From positions 1,240,001-1,304,000 of the forward strand of contig JAIXMG010000006.1 of assembly GCA_025201345.1 (NCBI GenBank): a stretch of 64,000 nucleotides of DNA. Reading direction: 5' to 3'. The DNA is from Thamnidium elegans (taxonomy: Eukaryota > Mucoromycota > Mucoromycetes > Mucorales > Mucoraceae). The notes below the pieces were generated by a model. That model had not been told where the DNA came from. It did not search any database and worked only from the letters and a program-made list of their open reading frames with translations. The translations under genes and the position numbers were made by a program. The number at the start of each line of letters is the position of its first letter. The stretch's first letter is position 1. Shown in pieces: positions 27,101-37,683 of the stretch.

Positions 27101-27525
27101 AACTTGAGTAAATAACCAAGACCAGCATTATATGCCAAACGCCAAAAAAAGAAGATAAACAAGAATAAAATTTGTTTGGCCCATACTGGTAATACAAAGA
27201 ATAGACCAATTTCAATGGCCATAGTACCCAATGTAATCCAGTCAAATACGCCCTTCTTTTGTTTAGGATTTAACAAGTTACTAACCATTTCACGGGTAAG
27301 GGGTACTCGAAAAACTAAAAAAAAAAAATATTAAAAAAAAACATGCTGAATATTTTTAAATATTTTATTACCTTTTCCGTCAGGAGTTTTTCCATAAGAG
27401 TAACACATATCCTTTTTCAAGTCACCATGGTAATCATCACTTAAAGAAGAAGAAGACATGTTGTCGCTACTAGTATCTTCTTCAATAGTCGTCCTAGTAT
27501 CTCGATGACGCAATTCTGAGACCAT
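24138..27525 (-). CDS. CHO2: Phosphatidylethanolamine N-methyltransferase Cho2
   Basis: Ten exons in transcript order: 27525-27372, 27314-26968, 26887-26656, 26596-26396, 26334-25944, 25885-25700, 25628-25566, 25502-25365, 25293-25046 and 24979-24138, giving 933 residues. It carries out the first methylation of phosphatidylethanolamine with S-adenosylmethionine in the ER membrane, toward phosphatidylcholine. The sequence shows two tandem multi-helix membrane halves, as in fungal Cho2. Each half has an HPxY/GYFGYYG-type active-site signature or a related form ([17 protein letters not shown] in the first, [20 protein letters not shown] in the second). The N-terminus has [10 protein letters not shown] and the soluble C-terminus is a SKICH/beta-sandwich domain ([20 protein letters not shown]). 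Introns are 49-83 bases, and those at 26888-26967 and 25294-25364 contain back-to-back T and A tracts. Its 5' end lies 249 bases from the RGP1 stop. Confidence 0.94.
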
Positions 27526-27773
27526 ATTAGTTTTTTTTTTTTTTTTGTTGAAAAAAAAAAAAGAGAAAGTAAAGAGAAAAAAAAGGAAGAAGTTGTCAGG
27601 AACAACTTTGTCTACTACTTTAATTCACGTGAAAATAAGCAGTCAATGTAATGATGGGGTAAAAAAAGATAACAAAAAAAAAAAAAAAAAAGACCTCACG
27701 CATTACGAAAACTTGGGCTCTGTGTTACGTTGTAGCCAATCAATCCCAAACAAGTTTTTTAGGTTTTTTTTTA

Positions 27774-30109
27774 TTATTGCACTGTGAAAATATGCGGACC
27801 GCCAAACATTGTACTGGATGAACCGAATATATGAATGGGAATTTGACAGTCAAAACTACTGGTTTGAATGGCTTCTGGCATTTTACTTTGCTTGTGATTT
27901 TTATCACCAACAAGATCGAATGATTCTTGTTCTGTTGTGATAAATTCTAATTTAAGATAATACTCTAGTTTCACTATATTATGTAAGTTTCTTGTTAGTA
28001 AATAAACAATAAACATTGAACACACTCTATATTTACTTGTAGTCGTTTGAAATTCAGGTGATTCTGATGTAGGCACAGCCAGCGAAAAACTAGTACATAA
28101 ATTGTCTTTACAAAAAGCATAATGACCAGCATGTTTTTTACGTGATACTTTAGCAATATAGTTTGGTTGTCTTTGAGCTATACTAATATCAACTATTTCT
28201 TGACTTTCTAGCAAGATAGATATCTAAGTGTCATATGATGTTAACACACATTTGATTAAATAAATAAGTAAAAAAATAAAAACTACGATAGATCCGCGTT
28301 ACCCGAAATGTCGGTAGGACAGCACCCTCGAAATTAACTATACCCTGAATGGGTTCTCCTAATCTATACAGTGATTTTAAAAGATGAAGCTGTGCGACTC
28401 TTTGATTATTTTTACAAATATCAAAAGTAGCTATTTTTTTACAGTAATTAATATATGTATTATAAGCTTTTTTTTAAAAAAAAAAAACGAACCTTTTTTA
28501 TTGATATTTGTTATCCTAGAAATAGTTTGATAGCAAGATAATTGATGCTTAACTTCTTCTTCTTCATATAAATCATTTTCTCTTTGCATAATTTTATGTA
28601 TTGGCTTATTGGAGGCAGTTTTTTCTAATAGACCATCAATATAATCTATAAAGCTATTACGAGAATTCGCTGCAGAATGTTAAAAAGTTAAAAAAAAAAG
28701 TGTTGTAATACTGTAACTGATGACTTACTTTTACTCGGTGTAGAGATATTGTTGATACTGTTACTAAAAGGGACTGATTCCTTTATATTTATTCTATCTA
28801 CCATTGCTTTGTCCGTATAATGAATTTCGGGATTCATTAAATCATAAATGGGCCTATTACCATCCTCTAATATAATATTAAATACCTATTACGTATATAT
28901 TTGTATTTTTCTATTACCCGATACATGATTAAATACACGAAATGGAATCTGTACAACTTGACCTTGCGCACCGAACGGTTTAGAAGATGATGATCGTTGT
29001 GAACCTATCACGAGATAGTAATTGAATCTCATGGCTTTTCCTCTGTATGTCGGAGGTATATTCTTTGGTAAAGTCAATTTGTAAGTATCTAAATAATAGT
29101 AATTATTAATAATAATCCTAATAGTGTGTATATAGTTCATATATACAGTTTACTGTTTCTCCAGGCGATAGGTTTAAATCTACAAATAAAATAGATGGAG
29201 GAGTAGAAAATACTGGTATTGTACGAGATTCTGTATACATGTATATATAAAAAAGAAAGGTTGTTTAAAAATAGATATCCGTTTTTGTATATATGTTACT
29301 TGCTGTACCTCTTTTCGACAATGATGATGCAGTCAACATGCCTCCACCAGATGAAATACCAAATGGATGATACATGGCTTTTTTTTTTAGTGGTGTAAAA
29401 ACATTAGCATTAATTAAAGTTGGGTCAAAAACAAACTGTCCGATTACTTGTGCTGATCCCCATAATAAATGTTCGTTACGATCATTCGAGCGATGAAAAC
29501 TGTTTATGGATGATAATCGATGAAGTCGAGCATTACGTGGTATACTTGATAAATTGGAATCAATCGAGCTTCTTATACTAGTTGTATCTATACTAGATCT
29601 AGGTGTTTCATCTAATTCTATTGTCGTTTCAGACGGTAAATTATCAAGTACGGATTCTATACTTTTTTTATTTAGATTTTATTTTCAGCAGTTTAATTGA
29701 CATGATATTTTTACCAGTTAAATCTTTCCATTCTTTTGGATCAGTTATCGATTCAGGTCCCTTTGTTGTGGTGGTAGAACCTGTTAGATAAGAGAAGGTA
29801 GAAGAAGCTAATGACGAAAGTGACAATTTACGCGACGGTAAATTTGACAAGGTTAAACCTTCTAGCTCTGGCATCGAATATCGAGAAGGTAGTTTGGTTT
29901 TAGTCTCGATTGAGGATATAGAGTTAGTGCGTTCATGTTTCGGTCCATTCAAAGAATGTGTAAACGATACTGTGCAAGATAGTGTTTCCCCCGCATAAAA
30001 TATACCGCCTTGAGAAAAAGACGTTGTCACTATAATAAGAATAATAAATAAATTTGATAAATAGGATAAAAATGCTAGATATTATGTATTACACACCAAT
30101 AACACTCAT
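27774..30109 (-). CDS. RGP1: Rgp1, subunit of the Ric1-Rgp1 guanine nucleotide exchange factor
   Basis: Nine exons: 30109-30097 (a 13-base first exon), 30029-29715, 29656-29309, 29230-29147, 29088-28918, 28866-28729, 28669-28493, 28430-28303 and 28223-27774. They give 607 residues in frame. Rgp1 is an arrestin-fold protein that with Ric1 activates the Golgi Rab Ypt6/Rab6. Family marks are LLWGSAQVIGQF, the beta-strand block LPKNIPPTYRGKAMRFNYY, VQIPFRVFNHVSG, YRLGEPIQGIVNFEG and the C-terminal CQIPIHIFGSS. The two arrestin halves are separated by Ser/Thr-rich linkers (about residues 40-90 and 130-180). One donor is unusual (GTTCGT after 28493) and the exon 4/5 junction uses GTATAT. The partner RIC1 is not in this window. 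The minimal ATG exon is supported only by splice phase, so the start is the least certain part. Confidence 0.88.
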
Positions 30110-30297
30110 TATTGTTAAGAATAAGAAGGAATATATAAACAATAAGAACTATAGACATATAAAAAAAATAACAATAAAGCGCGTCACTGTGTAGGACAAA
30201 GCTCCACTGGTATTGACCTTCGAAAAAGTCCAAATAGATACTGATATTATATACAAACCATCGATTGCTTATAACCTTTTAGTAAAAGTTATACAGC

Positions 30298-30328
<31 letters not shown>

Positions 30329-30555
30329 TCTGAGTTTAACCTCAGTTTATGGTCTTTGTTTTCTCATAAGCTCATCTTGTATGATGCTATCTAGTTTCCC
30401 TGTAGAATTAAAAATGATTTTCCCTAATAATTTACATTTGGGACACTCGTTTTCACAAGTGAAACGTCTGGGCATATTTGTTTATCTCCATATATTTTTT
30501 TAGTCAAAAGATCAAATTGGACTCGAAAAAAAAGACAACAAAAGTATTTAGAGTT

Positions 30556-32464
30556 TTAAATCCTATTGAGGGTTAGTGGTTCGCCTACTTCTACTACACC
30601 TATTAATTTTTTATCTCTGGTATCTGTACCAGCTATTTTTGCAGAAAACTGTAAAGAGGAAGTATAGTATATGCTGTTTAAAGAAACTATGACGGGTACG
30701 TCTATATTTCGAGGTTCGAAATTTGAATCAAACTCTACAATCGCATCACCTAAACGTTTGTAAGCATTATCGTCCAAGGAAAGTAATTCATCATTTTTAA
30801 TATATATATCTCTAAAGTACGATAGTGTAATTTTAGTTATGAATTACAACATCATTATTCTGGGCTATAATATTATCTATACTGAAAACATAAAATGAAA
30901 AAGATCTATCATTACTTCGTAAATAAAATGTTCCGTGCGACTGAGCACTATTTATTATACCCCCTTTATTTATAAACGAGAATACAATATTTTTGTTGTG
31001 TTCGATAACTTCTGTATCTGTTATTTTAGTTTTGTACATAGGCCGCCCTCACCCGTTTTTATGAATTATTCGGAAAGCATAATTTTCGTTACATATTTAT
31101 TGTAGAGCTCCAATATGGAAATATTTATACCGGGACGGTTGCTGTTTAAGAACTGGCAGTAAAAGGTGACTATGTAATTTGGGTATAACCAAACACAACG
31201 TGTCAATTCCTAACTCTGAATTAAAATAATAAGCTTCCTCTTCTGGTATTCTGGTAAATGCATGTCGTAGTTGAGGGTTATTACTAAAATGTATCAAGCT
31301 AAAGAGATAATCGATATTTAAGTAGTTCTCAAAGAGTTCCTTATTTAAAAAAGTAGTAGATGAAGTACAGGCAATATCTTGTATAACTGGTGTAAAAGTT
31401 ATTTCTATGATACAGCAGCTGTCAAACGAACTCTGCAGCCGCAAGAACTATTCAACTTTACAGCGTTGGCCACAACTGAAATTATTGTGTCAGTATTATT
31501 TTTAAGTATCTACATACTCGAGTATCCAATTGTTAACACATATGTAAAGAAGACAAGTTCGACTCACTTGTATTTCTTATACTGTCAAATATAACGTTTG
31601 AAATTAACAAAAAATTCCCTCTTGGTCTCTAATGAGAATATATCTAAAATTTCCATATTGTGAATTTTGCACAATTCATTTAAACTACTGTCTTACACAA
31701 CGTTGTCACATATTCAAGCACAGAGAATCATGTACACTCCAGATAGATACTCTTTCGTCTAGTACAATTATGTTTTCCTGTTCATTTTCATCCAAACTAG
31801 GAGCTGTTTCTACCTGGTTCAACGTCAACTGTATATAATCTTTATATAGTTGACATAATACAAAGTAAGACTTGGGTTGTAATTCTAATTTCAAAGGCTT
31901 TTGAATAACAGATAGAATGCCTTCTCCTTGTAGAGTAGTCCGTAGTTTTTTAGAGTATTGCCCTTTGTTACCAAGCCATCGGTAAGTATAATATCTCGAA
32001 GGATATCTTCGTGCCAATAGTACTGTTTAATAGCATCGCTTCAATAGAAACAGAATACCCAAGGTTCATATCTGTATCGTCAGAAATTAAATTATTCGGT
32101 AGTTTGTACAATACCTCTTATTTTATATAGATCATGTAAATCTGTATATTATCTTGATACAGTAGTGGCTTTATTTAAGGGCGGCAGAAATTCCTGGGAA
32201 ATCCACCCCACCCTTAAATCAGCTCGCCCTTAAATAGAGCCGCTGCTGTATATATAATTTAGCAGTAGATATTAGTATTTCATCGTTGAAACGGTTCTTG
32301 GACAATATATCTTCCAAGTTGCCAACAAGAAATTACCAATTTCAGCAAATATAGTATGTGAACGAAGTGAATTTGAAAATTCTTTTTGACTTTCACTCAG
32401 CATCCAAAGTTCTATTTCTATATCTTCCGTGTGGAATCCGAGCTATAAAATAGTGAAGATTCAA
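30556..32464 (-). pseudogene. Broken multi-exon gene of unknown family
   Basis: On the minus strand, protein-like blocks appear in shifting frames: about 32440-32270 (begins FHTEDIEIELWMLSESQKEF), 32090-31706 (includes LKLELQPKSYFVLCQLY), 31444-31097 (includes LVIPKLHSHLLLPVL), 31039-30833 and 30777-30556 (ends GVVEVGEPLTLNRI). Composition and hydrophobic pattern look like a real protein: beta-strand-rich with helical repeats at the start, as in trafficking-complex subunits. Several junctions need a frame change with no usable GT/AG, there are in-frame stops near 31610 and 31690, and a MITE sits between the first two blocks. I therefore call it decaying. I do not recognise the family. If extra introns rescue every junction it could still be an active gene. 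Confidence 0.5.
32160..32248. mobile_element. 89-bp pogo/Tc1-type MITE with TA target duplication
   Basis: The element begins CAGTAGTGGCTTTATTTAAG and ends with its inverted copy. The two 24-base terminal inverted repeats (32160-32183 and 32225-32248) agree at 21 of 24 positions, differing only by C/T changes. It is flanked on both sides by TA (32158-32159 and 32249-32250). CAGT termini, an internal ATTTAAGGG and a TA target site are the hallmarks of pogo/Fot1-like Tc1-mariner elements. At 89 bp it cannot code for a transposase, so it is non-autonomous. Inside there is a direct echo of CCCTTAAAT. Confidence 0.72.
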
Positions 32465-33049
32465 ATAAGAAATAAAAAACAAAAAGATACTAAAAAGTAA
32501 TCAGTCGCAAAAAGGAATTATTGTTTTATTAAATAAAAAAGGTGTCGGTTTATATAGCTTTTTTTATAGCTGAGTCTAAGTACAATTCTGATAGTGTGCT
32601 GTATCACAATAAGTGCCACAGTTTCCTTATGTAACTTCAAGCCGTGCTTATCTTAACCTAGTCTTCGGTCAAGGTATGTAATTATGGTCAATCCTCTAAT
32701 CATTACCCAGATAACAGTTATTACTGGACGATGTCAGTAAGGCTTAGTTAAAATAAATATGAATTAGTTATAAAGGGATAAAGACGTGTGAGATAATCAT
32801 GTATGTGTAAATATATATGAGAATATATATTTGTATATGCTTGATCGCATCACAGTTTGCTTTTGTGCAAGAGTCTATCTCCGTTTACCATCGAATCAGC
32901 AACAAGTTACATAGTCCTAGAGCAAATTTTGATATCTGTATCAATGTCCAAACAGTCAGCAACCGTAAATATTGTGTATGGTCTACACATCAATTCGTTG
33001 ATGAAACTAGAGCTGGAGCGATCCGATGAATATGTTGATTGTGTAGAAA
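32465..33049. other. AT-rich spacer between the broken gene and repeat copy 2
   Basis: No gene recognised. The short ORFs at 32817-33029 and 32857-33222 run into the repeat and have no domain features. Confidence 0.4.
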
Positions 33050-33527
33050 ATCATATCAAATATATTCTTTTATTCCATCATCATCATATTCAGCAGTCGT
33101 CTTTTTTTTTCTTCTTTTCTGCGACAGCGAGGCTATGCCAAGTGAAGCCAATACATATATTTCAAAGTGAGTTTATTACTTGTCTACATTTTCTTTACTT
33201 GACTGTACATATTCATTTTTGAAGCCTTTTTTTTTTTTCACATATATTTTACAAACCCAATCTACCTTTTCAGTCGTCTACAAAGGAGATTATTATTTTT
33301 TAAATGAGGTACATAAGGATTACTTCAAAAAAGAAAGCTCATTCTTTTTTTTCACCGAGATGCCTATTATAAACCTGTTGTGAAAGCTAAATTAGTATAT
33401 ATTATATAGCCGTCAGTAACATTTATACCATCTTCGCGTACCTTCCCTCTCTGCTTCTTTGGTTTTTTTTTTCTTGGGCGTAGGTTTTAATAGAATGGCT
33501 TTCAGAACGTCTACGTTTAGAGACCGA
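33050..33527 (+). repeat. Interspersed repeat, copy 2
   Basis: This is the direct-oriented partner of the repeat at 3385-3845, about 30 kb away. Shared blocks run in the same order from TATCAAATAT through TGCCAAGTGAAGCCAATACA to AGAACGTCTACGTTTAGA. Relative to copy 1 it has a short insertion (about 33166-33185) and a T-rich block replacing a G run. Similarity stops abruptly at about 33527, where copy 1 continues for some tens of bases more. Confidence 0.7.
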
Positions 33528-33949
33528 AGTGCTCTTTTTATCGAGAAAAGTTATTAAGACATATGAAAAGAGTACGTGTTTTTTTAAGACAGAGTAAACA
33601 AATCACAAATTCAGATAAAGGTTTTTAAATCGACAAAAAAAAATGTTATTTATCTTCACATTAAAATGTCGATATATTCCCATTATACGTTGGTAGTATT
33701 TACGGAACACATCCGCCATTTACATGCTAGAAGAAGAAAAAGCGGCAAGTGTTACAAGCGAAAAAAAAAGTATAAATAAAGCGACCGTGTGTAAGTAAAG
33801 TAATGGGAATAACAATAGGTTATTAAGGTGTATGTTTATTTATTAGCTAAATAAGCAGCAAGTGAGTTCTAGCATCAGTTTCCCATCAATGGTGAGCTTA
33901 TACTAGATAGCTCATATGTCTGTATTCTACTAAATGCGTTATCAGCATG

Positions 33950-34085
33950 TACCGCCCATTTCCTTTTTTTTTCTTGATTTTAGATAAATATAAAATGACT
34001 TCCAGATCGTCTATATGTATAACAGTTTTTACTCGTAATGTCAATATCAATAGCGTACTATAAAAGTACTAATACTGTTAGAGGA
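33950..34085 (+). repeat. Interspersed repeat, partial copy 3
   Basis: The segment aligns loosely to the right end of copy 1: a T run, TAGATAAATATAAAATGACT, TTCCAGATCGTCTA, then TAATGTCAA and TCAATA, ending at CTGTTAG. Copy 1 has matching words at about 3780-3880. It is more diverged and lacks most of the left part. Confidence 0.45.
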
Positions 34086-35254
34086 GAGAAGCAGTGACCA
34101 AAATGCATGAACCATATTTGATCTCAGTCTCTGAATTGCGCATAATACAAAAGCAAGGTTTAATCCCGTTTATAGGTTAAAAAAGATATTCGCGAGTGTT
34201 ACCGTACCAAAGGCATTGGTTGATACTAGTAACAATTTAGTTTAGCAGGAAAAGCCCCCCTCCCCTTTGCCACGAAAAGAAAGAGTCACTTGCCGCCCAA
34301 TAAAAAAATATTTACTTTTGATGTAAATTTCTTATAAATAGGCCGGTGGTGCTGGTCCTGGTCTCCTCTTCTAATCCTGGTATCCGGTTCTGGTCCGCGT
34401 TTTTCTTCTTCTGGTGGTTCTCCTATACCAGGGCTGGAGCGTTCCCGGCGGCTTTTACGTGTGATAAAAGCGAACAGTATATATGACAGAGGTCTCCACG
34501 CGGCTATACTCGGAAAACGTTCTCTTTTGAGAACCACTGACGTCTGTCTTATATAATAAATAAAAATGAAATGAAAAAAGTTGATAAAAGTTAACACCCA
34601 CTCAAACTGCTGACAAATAAATAAAAATACCAAGTGTGTTCTCTTAAAATAATATATTTGAGCAAGAGATTCAAGTTATTTCAGCCCGGTTGTTAACTGT
34701 CATTTTTTCAGACGTCAACAATGGATGTTGACGATGAGTTTGGTAAAGACTTGAACTTCACTGGCTCCAATGAAAAAGAATAAGAAAGTAAATCGGAGAC
34801 GGTTAAGGAGAGAGACGTACGGTGAAAGCCATTCTCTAATGAAAACCTCGGTGAGGTCAACAGGTGGTAATACACTTTGGCAAAGAGACGCCAATGCTTC
34901 AAAAAACATGTTGCCGATATCTCCTTCGATTTAGAAGGTAACTGTTGACTTACCCTTTATTGCAGAGACTAATAACTTATATCATCGTAGTGAAGACGGT
35001 TTCTCTTTCGAGATTACATTTTGATTCGTTCAAAAGAATAAATAAAAAAGAACATTGTCCGAATCTGAAAGGAAAATAGTGTAACTCAGTAACACGTTTT
35101 TATATATTTATATTAAAAAAAAAAAAGAGCCTCGAGTAAACTTAATCGATTGTTAAGAGATAATATGTAACCCGAGATCAAAAAGGTTTGCAGAGAAAAA
35201 AAGGATTTTATTTCACAAAATTCTTACAAATCAGTGTAAATTAGGTAAGAATTC
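34086..35254. other. Spacer with a GC-richer patch and a possible coding relic
   Basis: About 34335-34480 is richer in G and C, with repeated TCCTGGT-like words and a minus-strand open stretch rich in Arg, Glu and Pro. At 34721-34783 a plus-strand start (MDVDDEFGKDLNFTGSNEKE) ends in a stop, and a related-looking stretch near 34880-34940 (CFKKHVADISFDLEG) lies in another frame. That hints at a broken gene of the plus strand. No family recognised. Confidence 0.35.
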
Positions 35255-35494
35255 TCACATATTATGTTTCTTCTTTTTCTTTGCAATGTTTATATTTTCA
35301 TTATCGGTGGTGGGTGGTTTTCGACCGTAAGTCCAACGAATATTAAAGAAAGTTTGGTATTGTACACATTCATCAAACGCACTGTCTAAGAAAGCATCAT
35401 ACGCTTCTTCATTGTATTCGCCACCTAATTCTAAATAATCATAAACTGTAGGACCCATATGTTTAAACATGACCAACATATCCTATTTTACTAC

Positions 35495-35528
<34 letters not shown>

Positions 35529-36466
35529 AGTTAAGAAAGTACCTCATAAACTAATTTTCCAACATATCCACCCCAACAAACAGGTACAGAACCGTAATCA
35601 GAAGTAATATCTAATAAACCAACATCTTCCATTCTTTTTGCTATCGAGCTACCTTCTAAAGTTTTACCTAATCTTTCTCTTAAAAGGGTTCTTACTGAAA
35701 AAATACATAAATAGAAATACATTAGAAGTAATAAAAAAAATACTGCTTTTCTTTCTTTTTTTTTACCACCAATAAAAACTTTAGTAAATATAGGACCGAC
35801 TCTTTTTGGTGCTATATCAGGTTCAACTAATTCGATCCAACCGTTATCTTTGGTAACACGTAATAACTGTTGAAACATCCATGCGATTTTATCGCCGGAA
35901 TAAACCATATGCATTGTTCTTTGATGAACATAATCAAATGTTTTATCTTTATAGGGAAAGCTTTCAAATACATCATGCTTTATAAGTTCACAGTTGGTGG
36001 GTATATGTGATACAGATGCAGTATCTGTATCAAGTGAAAATGGTTCCAAAATATCGAAGCCATAAAATGTACAATTAGGAAAATCGTTTGCCATATCTAC
36101 ATACATATATTTTTTAATTTCTTGTATATATAAGAATATAAACATATATATATATATGTATATATGTATACCTAATGACCAAGAAGCTTGTACACCACAT
36201 CCAACGTCAAGTGCTTCTGAGCCTAATTTATTTAAAGTATCGTCTACAGGAGCAAAATGACTACTTTGAAATACATGTTTTAATAAATAATGTTCTCCTC
36301 TTTGACGAGTTGCTTCTATATATGAATGAGGAAATACTTCTTGAACAAATTTAGGAACTGTTGCTGATAAGTTTGAGCTGTTTTGACAGTTGTCAGAATA
36401 AGTGGAAGAACTAGTTGAACTCTTGCTTTCTAGGTTTCTTCTTCTCCTTGAAAGTTGATTACCCAT
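35255..36466 (-). CDS. SAM-dependent methyltransferase with N-myristoylation signal
   Basis: Four exons (36466-36172, 36096-35767, 35694-35543, 35482-35255) give 334 residues. The Rossmann-type class I methyltransferase core is visible: motif I at about residue 90 (ALDVGCGVQASWS), an acidic end of strand 2 (FYGFDI), a post-motif II strand (FDYVHQRTMHM) and a motif III strand (GWIELVEPD). The arrangement resembles the fungal LaeA/TAM-like group of methyltransferases. The substrate cannot be told from sequence. The protein begins MGNQLSRRRR: Gly2 and Ser6 fit an N-myristoylation site and the Arg cluster would help membrane binding. The C-terminus ends in a Lys run (KKKKKHN). Its start lies 365 bases from the divergent SEC11 start, and the interval holds an A run and CT-rich tracts that may serve both. 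Confidence 0.82.
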
Positions 36467-36831
36467 TTACAAAAAAAAAAAAAAAAAAGAGAAAAGAGGA
36501 AAAAAATAATATTACTTCGCCCATGTCCGATATATTAAAAAATAATTATTTTTGTTACACAGACTTTTTTTGCATCAAACTGATATTGCTATCTTCTCTC
36601 TTGTTTAACTTTGCTTAACTTGATACAATTAGAAATTTGACATTTTTTATCAGTGCCTTAAGAAAAAGAAAAAAAAGACACACTCCTGATATTATGCAAT
36701 TTACCAAAGTCGTGCAGTAACAAAAAAAAATAAAGTAAATAAATTTTAAAAAACCAAAAACAAAGTCCTCCTCCTCCCCCCTTTATTTTTTCCCTTTTCT
36801 TCATCTGTTGAAATAATTACAATACGAAAAA

Positions 36832-37069
36832 ATGTTTGCTGAATTACGTCGAATGAATGTGCGACAGGTAAACTAGATGAAAGACATTCTATTTTATACT
36901 ATACTAATAATAAGAATAAAAAAAAACGCGTTAGGTCGCTTTACAATTCCTGAATATTTTAACTATTGCTGCATCTGCACTCATGATTTGGAAAGGTATT
37001 GCTGTTGTTACCAATACTGAAAGCCCCATTGTTGTCGTATTAAGGTTAGAATATATAACCCAATAACAA

Positions 37070-37118
<49 letters not shown>

Positions 37119-37641
37119 GTTATACTAAGACTATATTATTGTGTAGTGGAAGTATGGAACCTGCTTTTCATCGCGGTGATTTATTATTCCTTACTTTACC
37201 TAAAAACGAACCTGTCGAAATAAATGATATTTGTGTATTCAAGTTACCGGGAAGAGATATTCCAATTGTTCATAGAGTACTTAAAGTACACGAAGAGTAT
37301 GTAATTTTTTATTTTGCTACGATAAATTGGTATTAATATATAATTTTAGTGTAAAGACGAATAAGGAATACATTTTAACAAAGGGTGACGCTAACCCAAG
37401 AGATGATCGAGTATTATATGATGCTAGACAAATGTGGATTCATAAAGAAAATGTGGTTGGAAAAGTTAAAGGGTAAAATAATAATTATATGTATTTGTTT
37501 AATGTAAATTAATAATGATATTTAAATAATAGATTTATGCCTTATGTCGGTATGGTTACTATTTTAATGAATGATTATCCTTGGATGAAATTTGCATTAT
37601 TAGGCGTTCTTGGATTATTTGTTCTTATTCACAGAGAATAA
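36832..37641 (+). CDS. SEC11: Signal peptidase complex catalytic subunit Sec11
   Basis: Five exons (36832-36867, 36935-37044, 37147-37296, 37350-37472, 37533-37641) code for 175 residues, the normal length. It is the ER membrane protease that removes signal peptides. There is one N-terminal membrane helix ([20 protein letters not shown]), then the catalytic Ser in SGSMEPAF, the catalytic His in IPIVHRV and the Asp box [10 protein letters not shown] second hydrophobic segment lies at the C-terminus ([13 protein letters not shown]). His in place of the bacterial Lys identifies the ER type rather than the mitochondrial IMP type, which is also present at 61117-61779. Intron 2 contains a 41-base A run (37075-37115) just before the acceptor. 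Confidence 0.95.
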
Positions 37642-37683
37642 AAAAAAAAGAAAAAGAAGAAAAAAAGAAAAAGAAAAAAGAAG

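Noticed and set aside
34286..34633. Minus-strand ORF of 115 codons with an Arg/Glu/Pro-rich end
   Set aside because: The N-terminal part is AT-derived hydrophobic sequence and the rest comes from a GC-richer repeat patch. No domain.
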